A stretch of 64,000 nt of DNA from Ceratopteris richardii (taxonomy: Eukaryota; Streptophyta; Polypodiopsida; Polypodiales; Pteridaceae), in NCBI GenBank assembly GCA_020310875.1, contig CM035431.1, forward strand, positions 16,972,267 through 17,036,266. The letters run 5' to 3'. Each line of letters opens with the position of its first letter. The stretch's first letter is position 1. Below the pieces are notes generated by a model. The model had not been told where the DNA came from and did not search any database. It worked only from the letters and a program-made list of their open reading frames with translations. Below are positions 35,996 to 47,989 of this stretch, one piece after another. The position numbers and the translations under genes were made by a program.

Positions 35996-36224
35996 TGGGA
36001 TATATTTAGGTAGTGATGTGTGTGAATACTCTAGGACCGTCGGGGCACTTTTTTCCCTCTTTAGGAGGTTTCTTCCCCCGGCCTGTATATATGCTTATTG
36101 CCCTAACGAGCTACTTATCTGTGTACATTCTAGTGATAATACATTCAGTATTGTGTGTTGTGCTGCAAGCTTCTTCTTGTTCCTTGTGTTGTTCGCGTGC
36201 TTCCGCAGACGTCTAAATCCAACA
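35996..36224 (+). repeat. 3' LTR of copia A4
   Basis: About 229 bp; start slightly altered relative to the family consensus, end ...AAATCCAACA. It follows a polypurine tract (CATAGGGGGGC). Confidence 0.88.
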
Positions 36225-39200
36225 CTTTATGCATAGTTGGCCACCATAATCCACTATGTACAATTTTGTGAACCATTAAATCCAACTTAGATGACCACCA
36301 GACATGCCAAAATGAGCTTTCGCAATAATCGCTGGAACTTCATTTGGTGGCACATAGCGCAGCCAAATACCCATAACATCCTTATAGTACAATTGATCAA
36401 GAATAATAATGAATATGTGACTACAAAATGCTAGCTTCTTTCGGGCTATAGATCGCAAATGAGATGGTGGAACACCTGTTGCCAAAAAAAAAAAAGCATT
36501 TTCTCCTACCAAGCTGGGGTACCTAAATCTGGCTCAGATTGATCTGCAATATGGAATAAGCCTACATCAAGGAAGGAGTCATCTACTCCATCTAGTGGTT
36601 CACCATTATCTATTTGAGACAAGAAGTCAGCAATAATATGAGAAGAGCCCAGATGATGGACTACATCATAATCAAATTCATGTAAAAGAAGCACCCATCA
36701 AACTAATCTGCCCACTAGATTTTGCTACTTAGCTAAATAAAGCAAGGCAGAATGGTCCACATGAAAAGTAAATGCCAGACCCAACAAATAATACCGAAAT
36801 TTTTTTTATAGAATAAATGAGTCCGAGACATTCCCGTTCAGTGTCCGAATAGTTTTTCTCCACAATGGTCAATCGTCGACTCGCATAATAAATTGGTTCA
36901 AAACATGATCTATCCACTGCATCAACACAACTCTCATAGCAATATCCAAAGCATCAAAAAATACATGGAATGGTTGTGACTAGTCAGGAGCTTGCAGAAT
37001 CGGTATGGCATCCTGTTGTTTAAAGTCTTTAAACAACGGGATGCCATACCACTCTTCGGAATCCATTGAAATTCAAAAGGCTTGAAATGGGCCAGAGCAT
37101 TCAATGGCATCCTAATATGAGCCAAATATCATAAATGGCACCCATGCCACCGAATCTGTCCTAAAAAATGGAGGACTTCTTTCTGAGTATGTGATCGAGG
37201 TACTTGTAAGAGCACTTTGACCTTCTCTGGATTGACTGCAATCCCTTGATGGGAAATGATATGCCCTAGTAGTTTTCCACATTTAACAGCAAAGATTGAT
37301 TTTATCAAATTCATACTCAATTGAGCTTTGTGGCATTTCATAAAACATAGGTGTAATTCCCTAAATGATCTATTTGATATCCAAAAAAATGAAATATCAG
37401 CTAGAAATACATACATAAAACTTGTCAAAAAAGGAGCAAAAATTTATTGCATACAACATTGGAATGTACTGGGTGCATTTCGTAATCCAAAGCACATTAT
37501 GATACAAGCAAACACACCCCAATTTGTAATGAATGTTGTTTTAGGGATATTAGCTTCCAACATACTGACCTGCTTATAGCCACTGAGCCCATCAAGGAAA
37601 GAGTACATTTCCTGACCCATAACTTTATCTAACATAGTGTCCGAAAAAGGTAGTGGAAAAGGGTCTGGTATTGTGGCAGCATTTAGTTTTATATAGTTCA
37701 CACAAATCCACAATTGTTTATTCTTATTGGGCACAATTACAATAGGGGATACCCATTCTGGATGCTCAATCAAAATTATGAATCCAACTTTAAACAATCA
37801 ATCCAATTCTTCCTTTACTTGTTTTGCAAAATTCGAGATCATTCTATAATGTTGTTGCACCACTTGAGAAGCATCCAGTTTGAGTACAATTTTATGCTGA
37901 TAAAATCGAGGATCTAAACCTTTCATATCATAATAATCCCAAGCAAATACATCCTTAAACTCAATTTTTTAGTTGAAATAGGGCTTGCCAAAATGGACCA
38001 ACTAAGTCGGCACTGATCTTTACTTTATGTGGTGAAAATTTAGTTCCAAGATTTACTATTCTATTTGATCCTCTTGAATATGTATGTTGGTGTGAGTGAA
38101 GCTATCATCCTTTGCCAACCATCCTATATCTTCGTCCCTAGAAAGAGCCATGTCCTCTAGTTGCATAGTAGCCACCATAGGATCTTTTTTCATTTTTTCC
38201 AGTGCCTCTAGAATATCTATTAGTTCCACCGACCACAGATCATGGTTGGCTTCCAAAAATTTCAATTCCTCATCCTCCTCCAATCTCTCGATCATATGGG
38301 GAGGTTCTACAATAGATGGTATCTGCATCTTCAAGTACTATTGTCGATCCTCCAACAGAATAGAGTATTTCTTGTGCCTTTTGCAAAAAGTAAATGTTTG
38401 AAACCCCCAATCTTATTGTACGTTGGCTTGTTCGAGCCAAGGACGTCCCAACAAAAGATTATAATCATTATTTTACCAATGATTCATACCTATTCAGTAT
38501 AACATGGCGCTACTTGCTAGTACTAGGGTCAAAAAATATTAGAGGCACTTCCTTGGCCCAACCTGTAGCTTGATTATATACTTTATAGTGTGCAATCACT
38601 TCAGGGATTACGGTGGAGTCAATGATGTTAGAAGCTTTCCCCGACCAAGTGACTACCATCGCTACCGGTTCTTCGAAAGTAAGTGTGACCATATTCGTCA
38701 TTGGAGCTTTTAATCTTGTCTCTTGCTTCCGTTGATCATAGTCTTGAACATCAGGACAATCTTCCCTAATATGACCGAATTCTAAATAGACACGACACTA
38801 TGTACCTTTTCCCTCCTTGGGGAAATCAGCATCATCTTTATGGTAACGATTAAAAGGTCTGCGACCTCGTCCATATCCTGAACAGTTTGGCCTATTTTTT
38901 CCTCGATTATCCAAAAAATTCAAATTTGGTGCAACTCGGGAACTACCAGAATCATTTACTTGTATGTTGTGCACTGCATGATTAGAGTATCATTGACCAT
39001 TGGCTCGAGCTTCTGGTTGCATATGATTAGTTGAGCCAGTTTGATTCCCACTATTATATCTACATTGATTTGTGTGGTGGTTCATCATGTTACACATTAC
39101 GCAGTACATTTGATTCAAGGCACAGCGTACAAAACATTTGATTTAAGGCACAGGAATACATTTAATTTAAGGAACAGCTTTACGTGACATGCCTTAGATT

Positions 39201-40340
39201 GCTACACTTCGTACAAAAGATTTGGATGTATGGATCAGTTATATCCAAAGAATTGGGATTTATCATATTGGCTACCTTGGAAGAGCTTTTTCAAGCCAGA
39301 TTTACCGCTTTGAGGTTGCGCTCTAATTGCTCCACTGCATCAATAATCTAATCAGAGTTCTAGTGCCATCTAGTGCAAATAAACATATTTTTTTCTTTCA
39401 ATATTGAGTTCAAGCCATCCATAAACCAACCTCTTACTAAATCCTCAGGAGGTCGCTCTAGTTCCAAAATTTGCCACAAAGTGCTCCTAAAGAGCAATTC
39501 ATAGTCCACCACCGTCTGATTGGGATGTTGCACCATGTATTTTAACGTAATAAATAATTTCCTAGTTGTCTTCACCTTCCTGAACCTTCTTAAAAATGCA
39601 TTCTTGAGGGCATCGTATATGGCAAAATGATTAGGAGCAAATTTTGTTAACCGTCTTACCACCTCTCAAACCAAAGTGGCTTGAAAAACTTGACATTTCC
39701 GTGTGTCGTCTCGATTTCCTTCCAGTAAGTCATATGGTGTATCAAAGAGTCTAACATGAACATCAGGGTCATCATCAATTCTTCCACTGAATCTGATTCG
39801 TTGTATAGGTGTTGCTGCCATAGTGAATGGAACTTGCCACATTTTGCACTCTTCGTTTGTGGGGTACTAATGAAATTCCTTCCTCCTCTATCTTTATTGT
39901 ATGGGAAAACTCCGTCTTGCCTTTTGCAAAAAATTGCCTTTGTAACACGGTGTGCTCTTCTTCAAGCTGCTCTATCCAAATGGATTTGAGTAGGCCTGAC
40001 ATCAAAATTGAATCCTAGGATCCTCCTTCTAACTCCCCTTTCGATTCGTCCTTAACCCGTCATCCTTCCACTTTGTTCGTTTGTAACTTCGTCACTTTGA
40101 ATGTTGCATGTGCCTCTAGCAATTGATGCAACAACGGATATGAGACTATGTCCCATCCACCAAATATCTTAATTGCACCGATATACAATCACTAATTGAA
40201 CTCTCACCTTCGCGTTCAGTTTTCTGTGTCAATCAATGTCGTTAGTAGTACCACTGCTTCGTCTCTCTAAATTTTGGCTACTTCCAACCGTACACCATTA
40301 CTCTACACCCCATCCCATCATGGTGGCCAAGTGTTCCGAG

Positions 40341-40850
40341 TAGGCAGCGGTTAGCTTCATCAGACATCGGAGATCTTCCAAGAATGTGAAGAAATCGAAT
40401 GCATGAGACACAAATTACAAGAATCTATTAGATAGAAGAATGTGCTCATATCTTTTTATTACAAAAACAACATATATATATATATATACATATCTTTAAA
40501 GGATGTTCTCACCAATCCCTTATTCACCCTCCAATTGAACCTTAGTCTATGTGCTTTTAAGGATGAATCCAACCATATTATTGTATGCTCATGCAATCCC
40601 TAATATTGGCATGCATGGTGGACTTGAACCCACACATGACATACGAATCCTATGGTTTTTCTATATGCTACTACCCTATGAAACATTGCTTTACCAACCA
40701 AAATGCATGGCCAAATCCATAGTATGGTAGGCAAAATAAAGTTCATACACCTTCGAACAAATTATGCAAATGAGGAGCAAAGTACAGTTCCTGGGATGGT
40801 AAGCAAGATATACAAAATACTCCTCACCTACATAACAAGTCACCCTTCCT
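40341..40850. other. Probable LTR remnant of Gypsy A plus unassigned sequence
   Basis: By position it could be the 5' LTR of Gypsy A (minus strand), but no second LTR was matched to prove it. It contains a short (TA)n run at about 40480-40492. No coding signal. Confidence 0.35.
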
Positions 40851-41340
40851 AAATGATCTATATGCAAATATCCCACTCATCCCAATTCCTCTCTTTCTCA
40901 TTCTCATGAAGAAACTCTTTCAAGAAAAGAGTTTCAAATTGATTCCAGTCTGTAGGGATGGAATTCACCTCTTTGAGACTCATCCACCACTTATAAACTC
41001 ATGGGCCAAGCGAGTCTCTCACTTCTAGCACACGATACTCAGGTGGGGTGCCCTTTAATTGATGCAGGTCATTCCATTCTTGCAAAGAAGTATAGACTAC
41101 ATCCTTATTTCTCTGACAGTCATCACCTGTAAAGGTTGGTGGATTGAGGTCTTTCAAGAGGGGAGTTTCACTAGAACTCTCTCCTCTATGCTTGTAAGGA
41201 AAAGGAATATCTTTCCTAGCCATCTCAACTATAGGAAGAGTAGGCAACTCTCTTTTCTTCCTAGCTAGGAAAGAGGTAACACGAGTCTCAAGTGAGATCA
41301 TCTGAGACTTAAGTTGTTCTATTAGAGATTATTCACACCT
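40851..41340 (-). mobile_element. Gypsy gag fragment related to Gypsy D
   Basis: The minus-strand translation (about 41301-40999) closely matches the gag of Gypsy D at 62150-61800: shared PLLKDLxPPTFTxDD, LHQLKGTPPEYRVLE and MISLETxVTSFL. A detached fragment of the same or a sister family, broken in a few places. Confidence 0.8.
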
Positions 41341-41464
41341 CTCTCTTCCTAGGTGACTCCTATGTAACATTTCATCATCAAACAAAGAGTAGAAGCAAAA
41401 TTATGATAAGAATATGAAAGACCACTAAGAACAATCTACACAAGTGAACTATCTAGCAAAATTT

Positions 41465-41640
41465 CATATGCAAAAATCAATCTCTTTAAAATCCTTGATC
41501 TTTGTCAAAAAGTGTCCATTGAATCTCCTTTCATATGCTCATTCCACCAACTATTTTCAATGGTAAGCAATACAAGCCCCATTTCTTGCCTAGTATAGCC
41601 AGGTAAGAGTATCCCAAGCATCTTTCTCTATTTTGCATGA
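41465..41640 (-). mobile_element. Short copia family A gag fragment
   Basis: On the minus strand the translation includes KDAWDTLTWLY and FLTKIKDFKE, matching the gag of copia A3 (KDAWDTLITLY, FLTKIKDLKE). About 175 bp, decayed. Confidence 0.7.
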
Positions 41641-41644
41641 GTGA

Positions 41645-42117
41645 AGAAGAAGAAGAAGAAGAAGAAGAATGAAACTAGGTCACAAACTAAGAAAGAAAGT
41701 AAGTATTCTACTTCGAAGTCCTCTACCACATCTTCTTCTACCTCTGCATCAACTACTTCATCTATACCTAAGGGTCAACCTACTTTATCTACATCTACTT
41801 AAATACCTAAGAAGGAAATATTTCATTATTTCAAGGAGCCAGGTCATCATATTTTAGACTGCAAAAAGCAAATTTATAATGAAAAGAAGAGCACTTCAAG
41901 TAGCAATGCAGAGGAGAGTTAAGATAAGTTTTCTTCTAAAGATGATACTTTTTCATGTATTAGCATAGAAGAAGTGTCTTTTGATCAGGCAACATTGCAT
42001 GCTATATTAGAGAATCCTTAGAACTTTGACTCCGGAGCATATGACAGGTTGCAAAAAGCCATTTTCATCATGATTTCTGATGTCTTGTATGTACCAAAGA
42101 TGTGTCAGAAGGTTGCA
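41645..42117 (+). mobile_element. Copia fragment with zinc-knuckle region
   Basis: After a short (GAA)n run (41645-41670) a Ser/Thr-rich stretch leads into FKEPGHHILDCKKQIYN (about 41830-41880), the end of a copia nucleocapsid knuckle, and near 42090 into DVLYVPKMC, the segment that follows the protease in copia polyproteins. A short fossil of a further copia lineage. Confidence 0.6.
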
Positions 42118-42330
42118 ATTCGTGTATTCATGATTTTTCAAGCAGACTGATTTCTGCAGCAGACTTCAATAGGCAGCTCCTTTATCTTAGTGTGCAATAA
42201 ATTCATGTATTCATGATTTTTCAAGCAGACTGAATTGTGCAGCATACTTCAATAGGCAATTCCTTTCTCTGACCGTGCAATAGATTCATGTATTCAAGAT
42301 TTCTGGAACAGACTCCATGAGGCACTGCTT
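42118..42330 (+). repeat. 83-bp tandem repeat, about 2.5 copies
   Basis: Units start at 42118, 42201 and 42284 (each opens ATTCrTGTATTCA). The first two are about 88% alike; the third is partial and more diverged. It begins at the end of the copia fragment. Confidence 0.8.
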
Positions 42331-45300
42331 ATGTTAGTGCCTTCCAAATCAAGATATTGATGACTCTTAAAGCAGACTCCACAAGGGAGTCTTCCTATGT
42401 TACTGCCACTTACATCAAGAACTCAAAGATTCACGGTACAAAGTTCAGAAAGTAGTTTTCTAAATGGGGCATTCCTCCAATCCAACAACCTCATGTGAAA
42501 AACGTGGAAGAAACTCTTTAAGATGGGAACTCCATCACATTTACAAAAAATACCTCGATTCATAACCGCAACATTTGCATTTACCTTAGCCACTCACAAC
42601 ACACATTTTCCCAGACATTTCATGCAAAAATGTTGCCTAGAAATCTGTCCCGCCAAAACCCATTTAAAAATTGAAATGAAAAAGAGAATGGTGCAAGTTG
42701 CAAAACGGTCAAACTAGTTGATATGCTCACCTCTCTCCATCATGACAGTCCTGATCAACTGAAAAAATGACAGCTGAGGAAGTGACTCACACTTGGCAAC
42801 CTTGTGGAAGAGCCATGGCACTCTTTAACCAGATGCACAAAATGCAGAACAGTTCCTCTCATCCTTTCACACCGTTCCACCAAGAAAAAGTTATGAATCA
42901 CTACACATTTCACATGATTTTCACATATCACACTCAAATTTCGGGTAAAACATACACATATTACCTGAAGCAAGTCCTTGGCAGTGCCTCGCATGCACAG
43001 TTTCTCCCTTCTTTTCAAATGACATGTCTTCCCATATCAAGGAGCTGATCATGCATTCCTATGTGCCAGTGCTTTATATCATATGATCATTTCCACTTCT
43101 AAAAAGTCAAAAAGGAATCTTTTATTTAGCACCTTTAGATGTATCCAATTCACTCCATAGACCCCTTCTAGATATGCAGTAGATAACAGCTCCGATCGTC
43201 CGGCAAAGAACACAGTACAGATCTAGGAAGACATCCCTTTGGTCACTCCCAAGATCATCCAAATTCTTTTTCAATTATAGATATCCTTCCAGATTTTCTT
43301 ACAGAAATTCATGCTTTTGTCCCAGTGGAGTTCCTCAATCTTGTAATACAAATAAGCAACCATGACTTTAAATGACAATACAAACCCTTTAAAGGCACCA
43401 AACATATTTTCTGAATCTCCTGTAGGGATGGTGCTGGCTTCAAAAGTCCATGCCAGTAAAACAACCTTCAAGAACTTTCTTTACCGAGTTTAATTTCAAA
43501 TATAAGTCTTGATTGTGCATACTCTAGAAGTTCACAATCATAGCTAGTTAATATTACTAAGACTACGTCCCGATGAAGAGCGAAGTGGATTATATAGGCC
43601 CTCGAGTTATGCGATAGAATCCACACAATCCAACACCACTAATGCAGTGGTGCGTTTAAGCCCAGATCACAAATGTGTGTCCCCATGCACTTTATCATTA
43701 ATACAATCCATAGTAGATTATAAGAGTGTTTTTCCATGCAGTGTATTATTGATCCTCCCATCTTCATATTGCTTGGACATGTGTGAACAATTTTCGTAAG
43801 ATATCAACCTCAATGGATCTGCAGCCACCTTTGCTCGTGTTCACACTATCAAAAAAAACACCCTCAAATTACATTGGCATTGTATTATGAATTGACATGG
43901 CAGGAGCTGTTTTATCTGTGCCCCTCAGGCCATAGTAATCCAAAACATTACAGTGCATTATTGCTACTCTGAAAATTACTTGAGAAATTTTTAAGACAGG
44001 ACAAAAAAATTTTGAATTAAAGTGCATTATTGCTTCTAAAAATTACTTGAGAATTTTTCAAGAAGAAAACATGTTACAATTCCTCATCCGGAATGGGTGA
44101 GGGACCTACCGAGGGGTGATAGTAAAAATAATCTAGAGGATGTAAACAATATTAATCCATCTAAAACATCAAGTAAAACTTGCAAGGGAATTGAATACAT
44201 AAAGGGCTGATACTAAAAGGATGATTTACCACCTCTTTCAGAAGAACCTAAAATTGCATTTGCTTTGGAGGTCTGATGGAAAGGGTAACAAGCCAATGAC
44301 ACACACAAGTATAAAAACCAAGTCATTACATGAATTATAAGCAGATATATGCCCCTCATTAATATCATGGACATGACTATCCCTCTTTCAGGTAGAGATA
44401 CAGTCGATCCCAAAAAAAATCCACTCAGCAGTCCACTGCTGATGCTGGGAATCGCCAAAAGAATGGTGGGACCAGGCAGCTGTCAATATTCCAAATCAGA
44501 AGATAATATATGCCAACTTCCCAAACCTCCATCAAGTAATTCTTTGGAAAGTTAAAATATTGCTGCCAGTAGAAGTTGGACAGACCAAGAATGATCAAGA
44601 TCAAAGGTAATTTTTCTGTCAACAAGAGGCTCCAGTGATCTGCAATAACTTCACCAGATAGTTGCCCAAACACAGAATTGAGGGAGAGAACATCATTCTG
44701 GTAAATTTAGAGTTGTTCCTAAAAATCTGCCAAGCTGCAACCAATTGGGAATAGACAGAAATATCTGCAGATAAGTAAAACCAGCTCTTCAGCAAACCAT
44801 GGGTAACTGATATCAAAATCCCCCACCTTTACATACTTTTCTTCGAAACTTCCAAGACTGTACCAAACAGCTGCTGTCTGAGATCTGCACTATACCGAAA
44901 ATGAAGAAGAGAACTTTCTGCTAGCTTTTCTGAACATGGTACTCATATAGGAGTGTATCGAAATCAACCAATCAAACTCTCTAATCATGCAAAACATTGA
45001 AGATATTAAAACTCATGGAAGAGTATATGGACTTCGGACAAAAATTTCTCTCTCCATGAGTTTTAGGGCAACCTTTGTCTCTCACAATGTACTGGAACAC
45101 ATTCATTTCTTTGTTCCAAACAGATTCACATGTTCCAGAAAGAGAAGTTAAGACTTTCATTCTCCAAGCAACAATTCAATGACACTGAACTTTAAGAATG
45201 AGGGCACGTATAGATGAAAGAGCCCTGCAAGTGAAGAAATCCTCTTCGTAAATTGTCTTGCACCTATCAGATCCTTCATCGGAGAGTTTGGACTGATAAC

Positions 45301-46288
45301 CGGACATTTGAGCCCACATCATTAACAAATTCCATAAAGTCAACAGAGAAATTTGTGGCCTCCATGATTTCCTCACTTCCTCATTTCATCAAGAATCATG
45401 AATTATGTTTTTTGAAAAGATAAAAGGTGATTACAAAATCTTCTTTAAACTGTATTCATTCTGATTCCTCGAAATTGACTTTTATTTTGAGGCCAGACTC
45501 CATTTCTACAATGTGCCCCATATAATAGGTGTAAAACATTGGGACAATGAGTATCTACATCCGAAAGCATTCTCTTGAACTCGCCAATAGTGAGACTTTG
45601 TGAAATTATGCAGAGAATCAACCATCAGTTCTGAAGACTTGTGCTGTCTAGTGAGAGACAAACTTTGTTCAAAGAATGGACATCCAATCCAAACTTAGAA
45701 AAATGCTTCTTGCAAGTGATTGAAAAATGCTTCATGTATATCACCTTTGTTTCTGTAATATATTATAAGGATTCCCCTATTATCCTCCAAGGACAACAAG
45801 CTGATAAATTTGTCAAGTTTCACCTCTTCGTGTAGCATAAGCTGGAATTGATTGGTGAATATGACTACTTTGTAATCTATAAGTCATGTAATGTCCCTGA
45901 AAGGAAGCATGCTCTCTAAAGCACTAACAATAATTTGTTTTGTATCGGGGCCCCTGTGGCAAATGAACACAGTATAATCCGAACACATCATGATATGTTT
46001 ACTTGAAATATCTATCTTCATTGACGAGTACAGCATTGTACACATGAAACTATGGCATTGAGCACATCAAAAAGATCATGACCAAAGCTTTATGCATTCA
46101 GATTTCTCAAAGATTTGGAGTAAGCTATTGCAAACAGTGGAAAAGAATCTCAATGATCTTGGACTTAAGTATCCTGTCTGCTTTCTTCTTTTCTGTTCTT
46201 CTACAGTAGTGTCAAATTTCTAAGACCTTGCTCATTTACAGAAAGACTGACTCTCCAGATCTGTTACAAACAATGGATCAACATGTCA

Positions 46289-46372
46289 AATTTTCAGATG
46301 GAAATAGTTGTAAGATTGAGATTCACGTCTAATTTTCAGATGGAAATAGCTGTAAGATTGAGTTTCACGTCT
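46289..46372 (+). repeat. 42-bp tandem duplication
   Basis: AATTTTCAGATGGAAATAG... at 46289-46330 is repeated at 46331-46372 with two differences. Confidence 0.9.
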
Positions 46373-46854
46373 TACTCACCTCTTTAAGTTCTGTTATCAG
46401 AACTTGAACTTGATCTGACTCTTATACACGGTACTGTCGTACTTCCTGAAATAACGACTTACTTTCCCACAGTTGAAGTCAAATTATACTTCATAAATAC
46501 ACAAATATTTTATTAAAATGGAGGATAAAAATGATGCCAGAATAAATCACAAGAAGTATAAATATGCAGACATATTTTCCTACAAGTAGAAGCTCTGCAT
46601 TGCAGGATTCAACGTACTGCCTGATTGTCATACATTTTCTCAGATCTGTTGTAAACAATTCTTGTAGATCGAATAAATATACACATTTATTTTACTACAT
46701 GTAGAAGCTCTGTTACAGATACACACCATTTGTCGCAAAGCAGTATGATACGCCTAATGAATATTCACATAAATCTTCCATCAATCTATTTATATGCGTA
46801 GCTTTTTTTCTAACTTTAAATAGCGAGAAAGGCTGAAATTTCACCTTATAATCA

Positions 46855-47240
46855 TACTAAAGGCACCGACCGAACGCTCCACTGAGTTCTGATGCACACT
46901 TAGAGATGTCGCAGACGCTTCGCAGAAATTGCTGAAACGAGCAAGAAATGAATTCCATGCTTGGTTGAGATGTAATCGTAAGTTCTAAGAAGGATCTGAA
47001 GTCTGAGACAGGCCAGTATAGTGGCTCTATAACAAGTGACCAAGGCCTTTTCAGACAGTGCGGCGGCAGATGCGCGCTACGATTTCAGACTATGCAGAGT
47101 CCTGCAAATTATCCAATTCCACATCACCGAACATTTTCATGTTCTGTGTTTCTACTGTTCCTCCCGCGCCTAAGCGTGTTCCGCTGCCGGATCATACATT
47201 CAGTTAACATACCTTGCTTGTGTTCACCAGCTCTGTGAAC
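46855..47240. promoter_or_regulatory. CpG-rich patch, possible promoter or first exon
   Basis: Roughly 25 CpG dinucleotides in under 400 bp (for example GCGGCGGCAGATGCGCGC and CTCCCGCGCCTAAGCG). Most of the window is CpG-poor. This suggests sequence that escaped methylation-driven loss, as at plant promoters and exons. Transcription direction is unknown. Confidence 0.3.
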
Positions 47241-47433
47241 GCACAACCAGAGGATACAAATTCTGTATTGTTCCAACTTCCAATAGGCAAACCACTGATT
47301 TTAGACCACCCTAAGAAACTTAGTGTGGATTCACACTGGACGGGCAGCAAGCAATTGTCCATATGGCAGCCCTTATTTATTTGACACTCTCTTAGATGGG
47401 GTCAAAATAAAAGTGATTTTTAAACAATGGATC

Positions 47434-47449
47434 AACTAACAATGGGATG
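47434..47449. repeat. Left target duplication of the SINE
   Basis: AACTAACAATGGGATG here is repeated exactly at 63922-63937 after the poly-A tail. The first one or two A could belong to the tail, giving 14-16 bp. Confidence 0.93.
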
Positions 47450-47460
47450 TCCCAGGCCGC

Positions 47461-47514
47461 TATCCTGGTGGTTGGGCCTCTCACCTCTTGAGGTGGGGGC
47501 GAGGGTTCAACCCC
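47461..47514 (+). promoter_or_regulatory. Pol III internal promoter (boxes A and B) of the SINE
   Basis: Box A-like TATCCTGGTGGTTGGGCC (compare TAGCTCAGTGGTTAGAGC of tRNAs) and box B-like GGTTCAACCCC at tRNA-like spacing. The cloverleaf is not preserved, so this is a SINE head rather than a tRNA gene. Confidence 0.8.
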
Positions 47515-47633
47515 TGCTGGCAGCACTTGTGAGGGACATGTTATCCTCGAATGATGTATCATGTGGCTGATGTTGCCACCGTCTATCTTGCCTTGCAGTA
47601 GTTGTGACAGCCGTTTAACTCAGCTATGTAAAC

Positions 47634-47840
47634 TGTTAGACTCCCAATGAAACCCTCACTTTTGGGATTACTTAGCACAGACTACGAAGCAGATGATTCA
47701 GCTACTCATACCGCCTAGCCTCGTACCACTCACTTAAGATCTCTCTCTCACATGAGTGCCACATGGCACTCATGTGTGAATCCTCTAAATGGGGCTAAGA
47801 GGTGGTTCACACCTCCTCCATTAATTGACTCCATATAACA
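47634..47840 (-). repeat. 3' LTR of Gypsy D
   Basis: 207 bp. On the minus strand TGTTATATGGAGTCAAT... to ...GGGAGTCTAACA. Confidence 0.93.
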
Positions 47841-47989
47841 TTTCCTTCCCCTTAACTCCATTTTTGTCCTCAAAAATGGTATTGGAAGGTCTAAAGAAAG
47901 AGAGAATCAAGGGAATAGTACTCCCACTATATCCCCATGTATATAAATACATGGTCCTGTCTCCGTGTTCTTCCCCGATATCCTTCCCC

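Larger units (their letters stand above)
32395..36224 (+). mobile_element. Copia family A, copy 4 (with both LTRs)
   Basis: 3,830 bp between CGTTA (32390-32394) and CTTTA (36225-36229), a 5-bp target duplication with one mismatch. LTRs are 32395-32711 and about 35996-36224. The primer-binding site (TGGTATCAGAGA) starts at 32714. Recognised parts: gag from 33065, the CCHC region near 33875, the protease neighbourhood near 34100 (YFDSGATKHIT), RT from about 34515 and RNase H from about 35460 to 35900. It is shorter than copy A3 and broken in many places. LTRs differ by roughly 10% by eye outside the microsatellite, so it appears somewhat older than copy A3. Confidence 0.93.
31401..40340 (-). 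mobile_element. Gypsy A, old Ty3/gypsy element interrupted by copia A4
   Basis: Minus-strand fossil. From right to left: a possible LTR end and primer-binding-site-like CTTGGCCACCATGATGG (about 40310-40332); gag (about 40005-39100); a CCHC-like knuckle (about 38800-38745); a protease neighbourhood (about 38700-38510); RT with NKNKQLWICVNYIKLNAA and MYSFLDGLSGYKQ (about 37730-37560); RNase H with YYASRRLTIVEKNY (about 36890) and the integrase zinc region (to 36225). Left of copia A4 come the integrase core with WGLDFIGPIR (about 32275-32245) and the integrase end with FKLRWIGPFRI (about 31570-31530). Heavily broken, older than its copia guest. Confidence 0.85.
42331..47433. other. About 5 kb with no recognised element or gene
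   Basis: No frame longer than about 95 codons, no LTR, no transposase or host domain recognised on either strand. Composition differs from the flanking elements. It includes a 42-bp tandem duplication (46289-46372) and a CpG-rich patch (46855-47240). It may be single-copy intergenic or transcribed non-coding sequence, but nothing proves a gene. Confidence 0.5.

Noticed and set aside
44213-44816. Overlapping minus-strand frames of 65-82 codons as a possible host gene
   Set aside because: No recognisable domain, no consistent splice pattern found by eye, and lengths are within chance.
47450-47530. tRNA gene
   Set aside because: Boxes A and B are tRNA-like but the cloverleaf is not kept, and a poly-A tail and target duplication show it is a SINE head.
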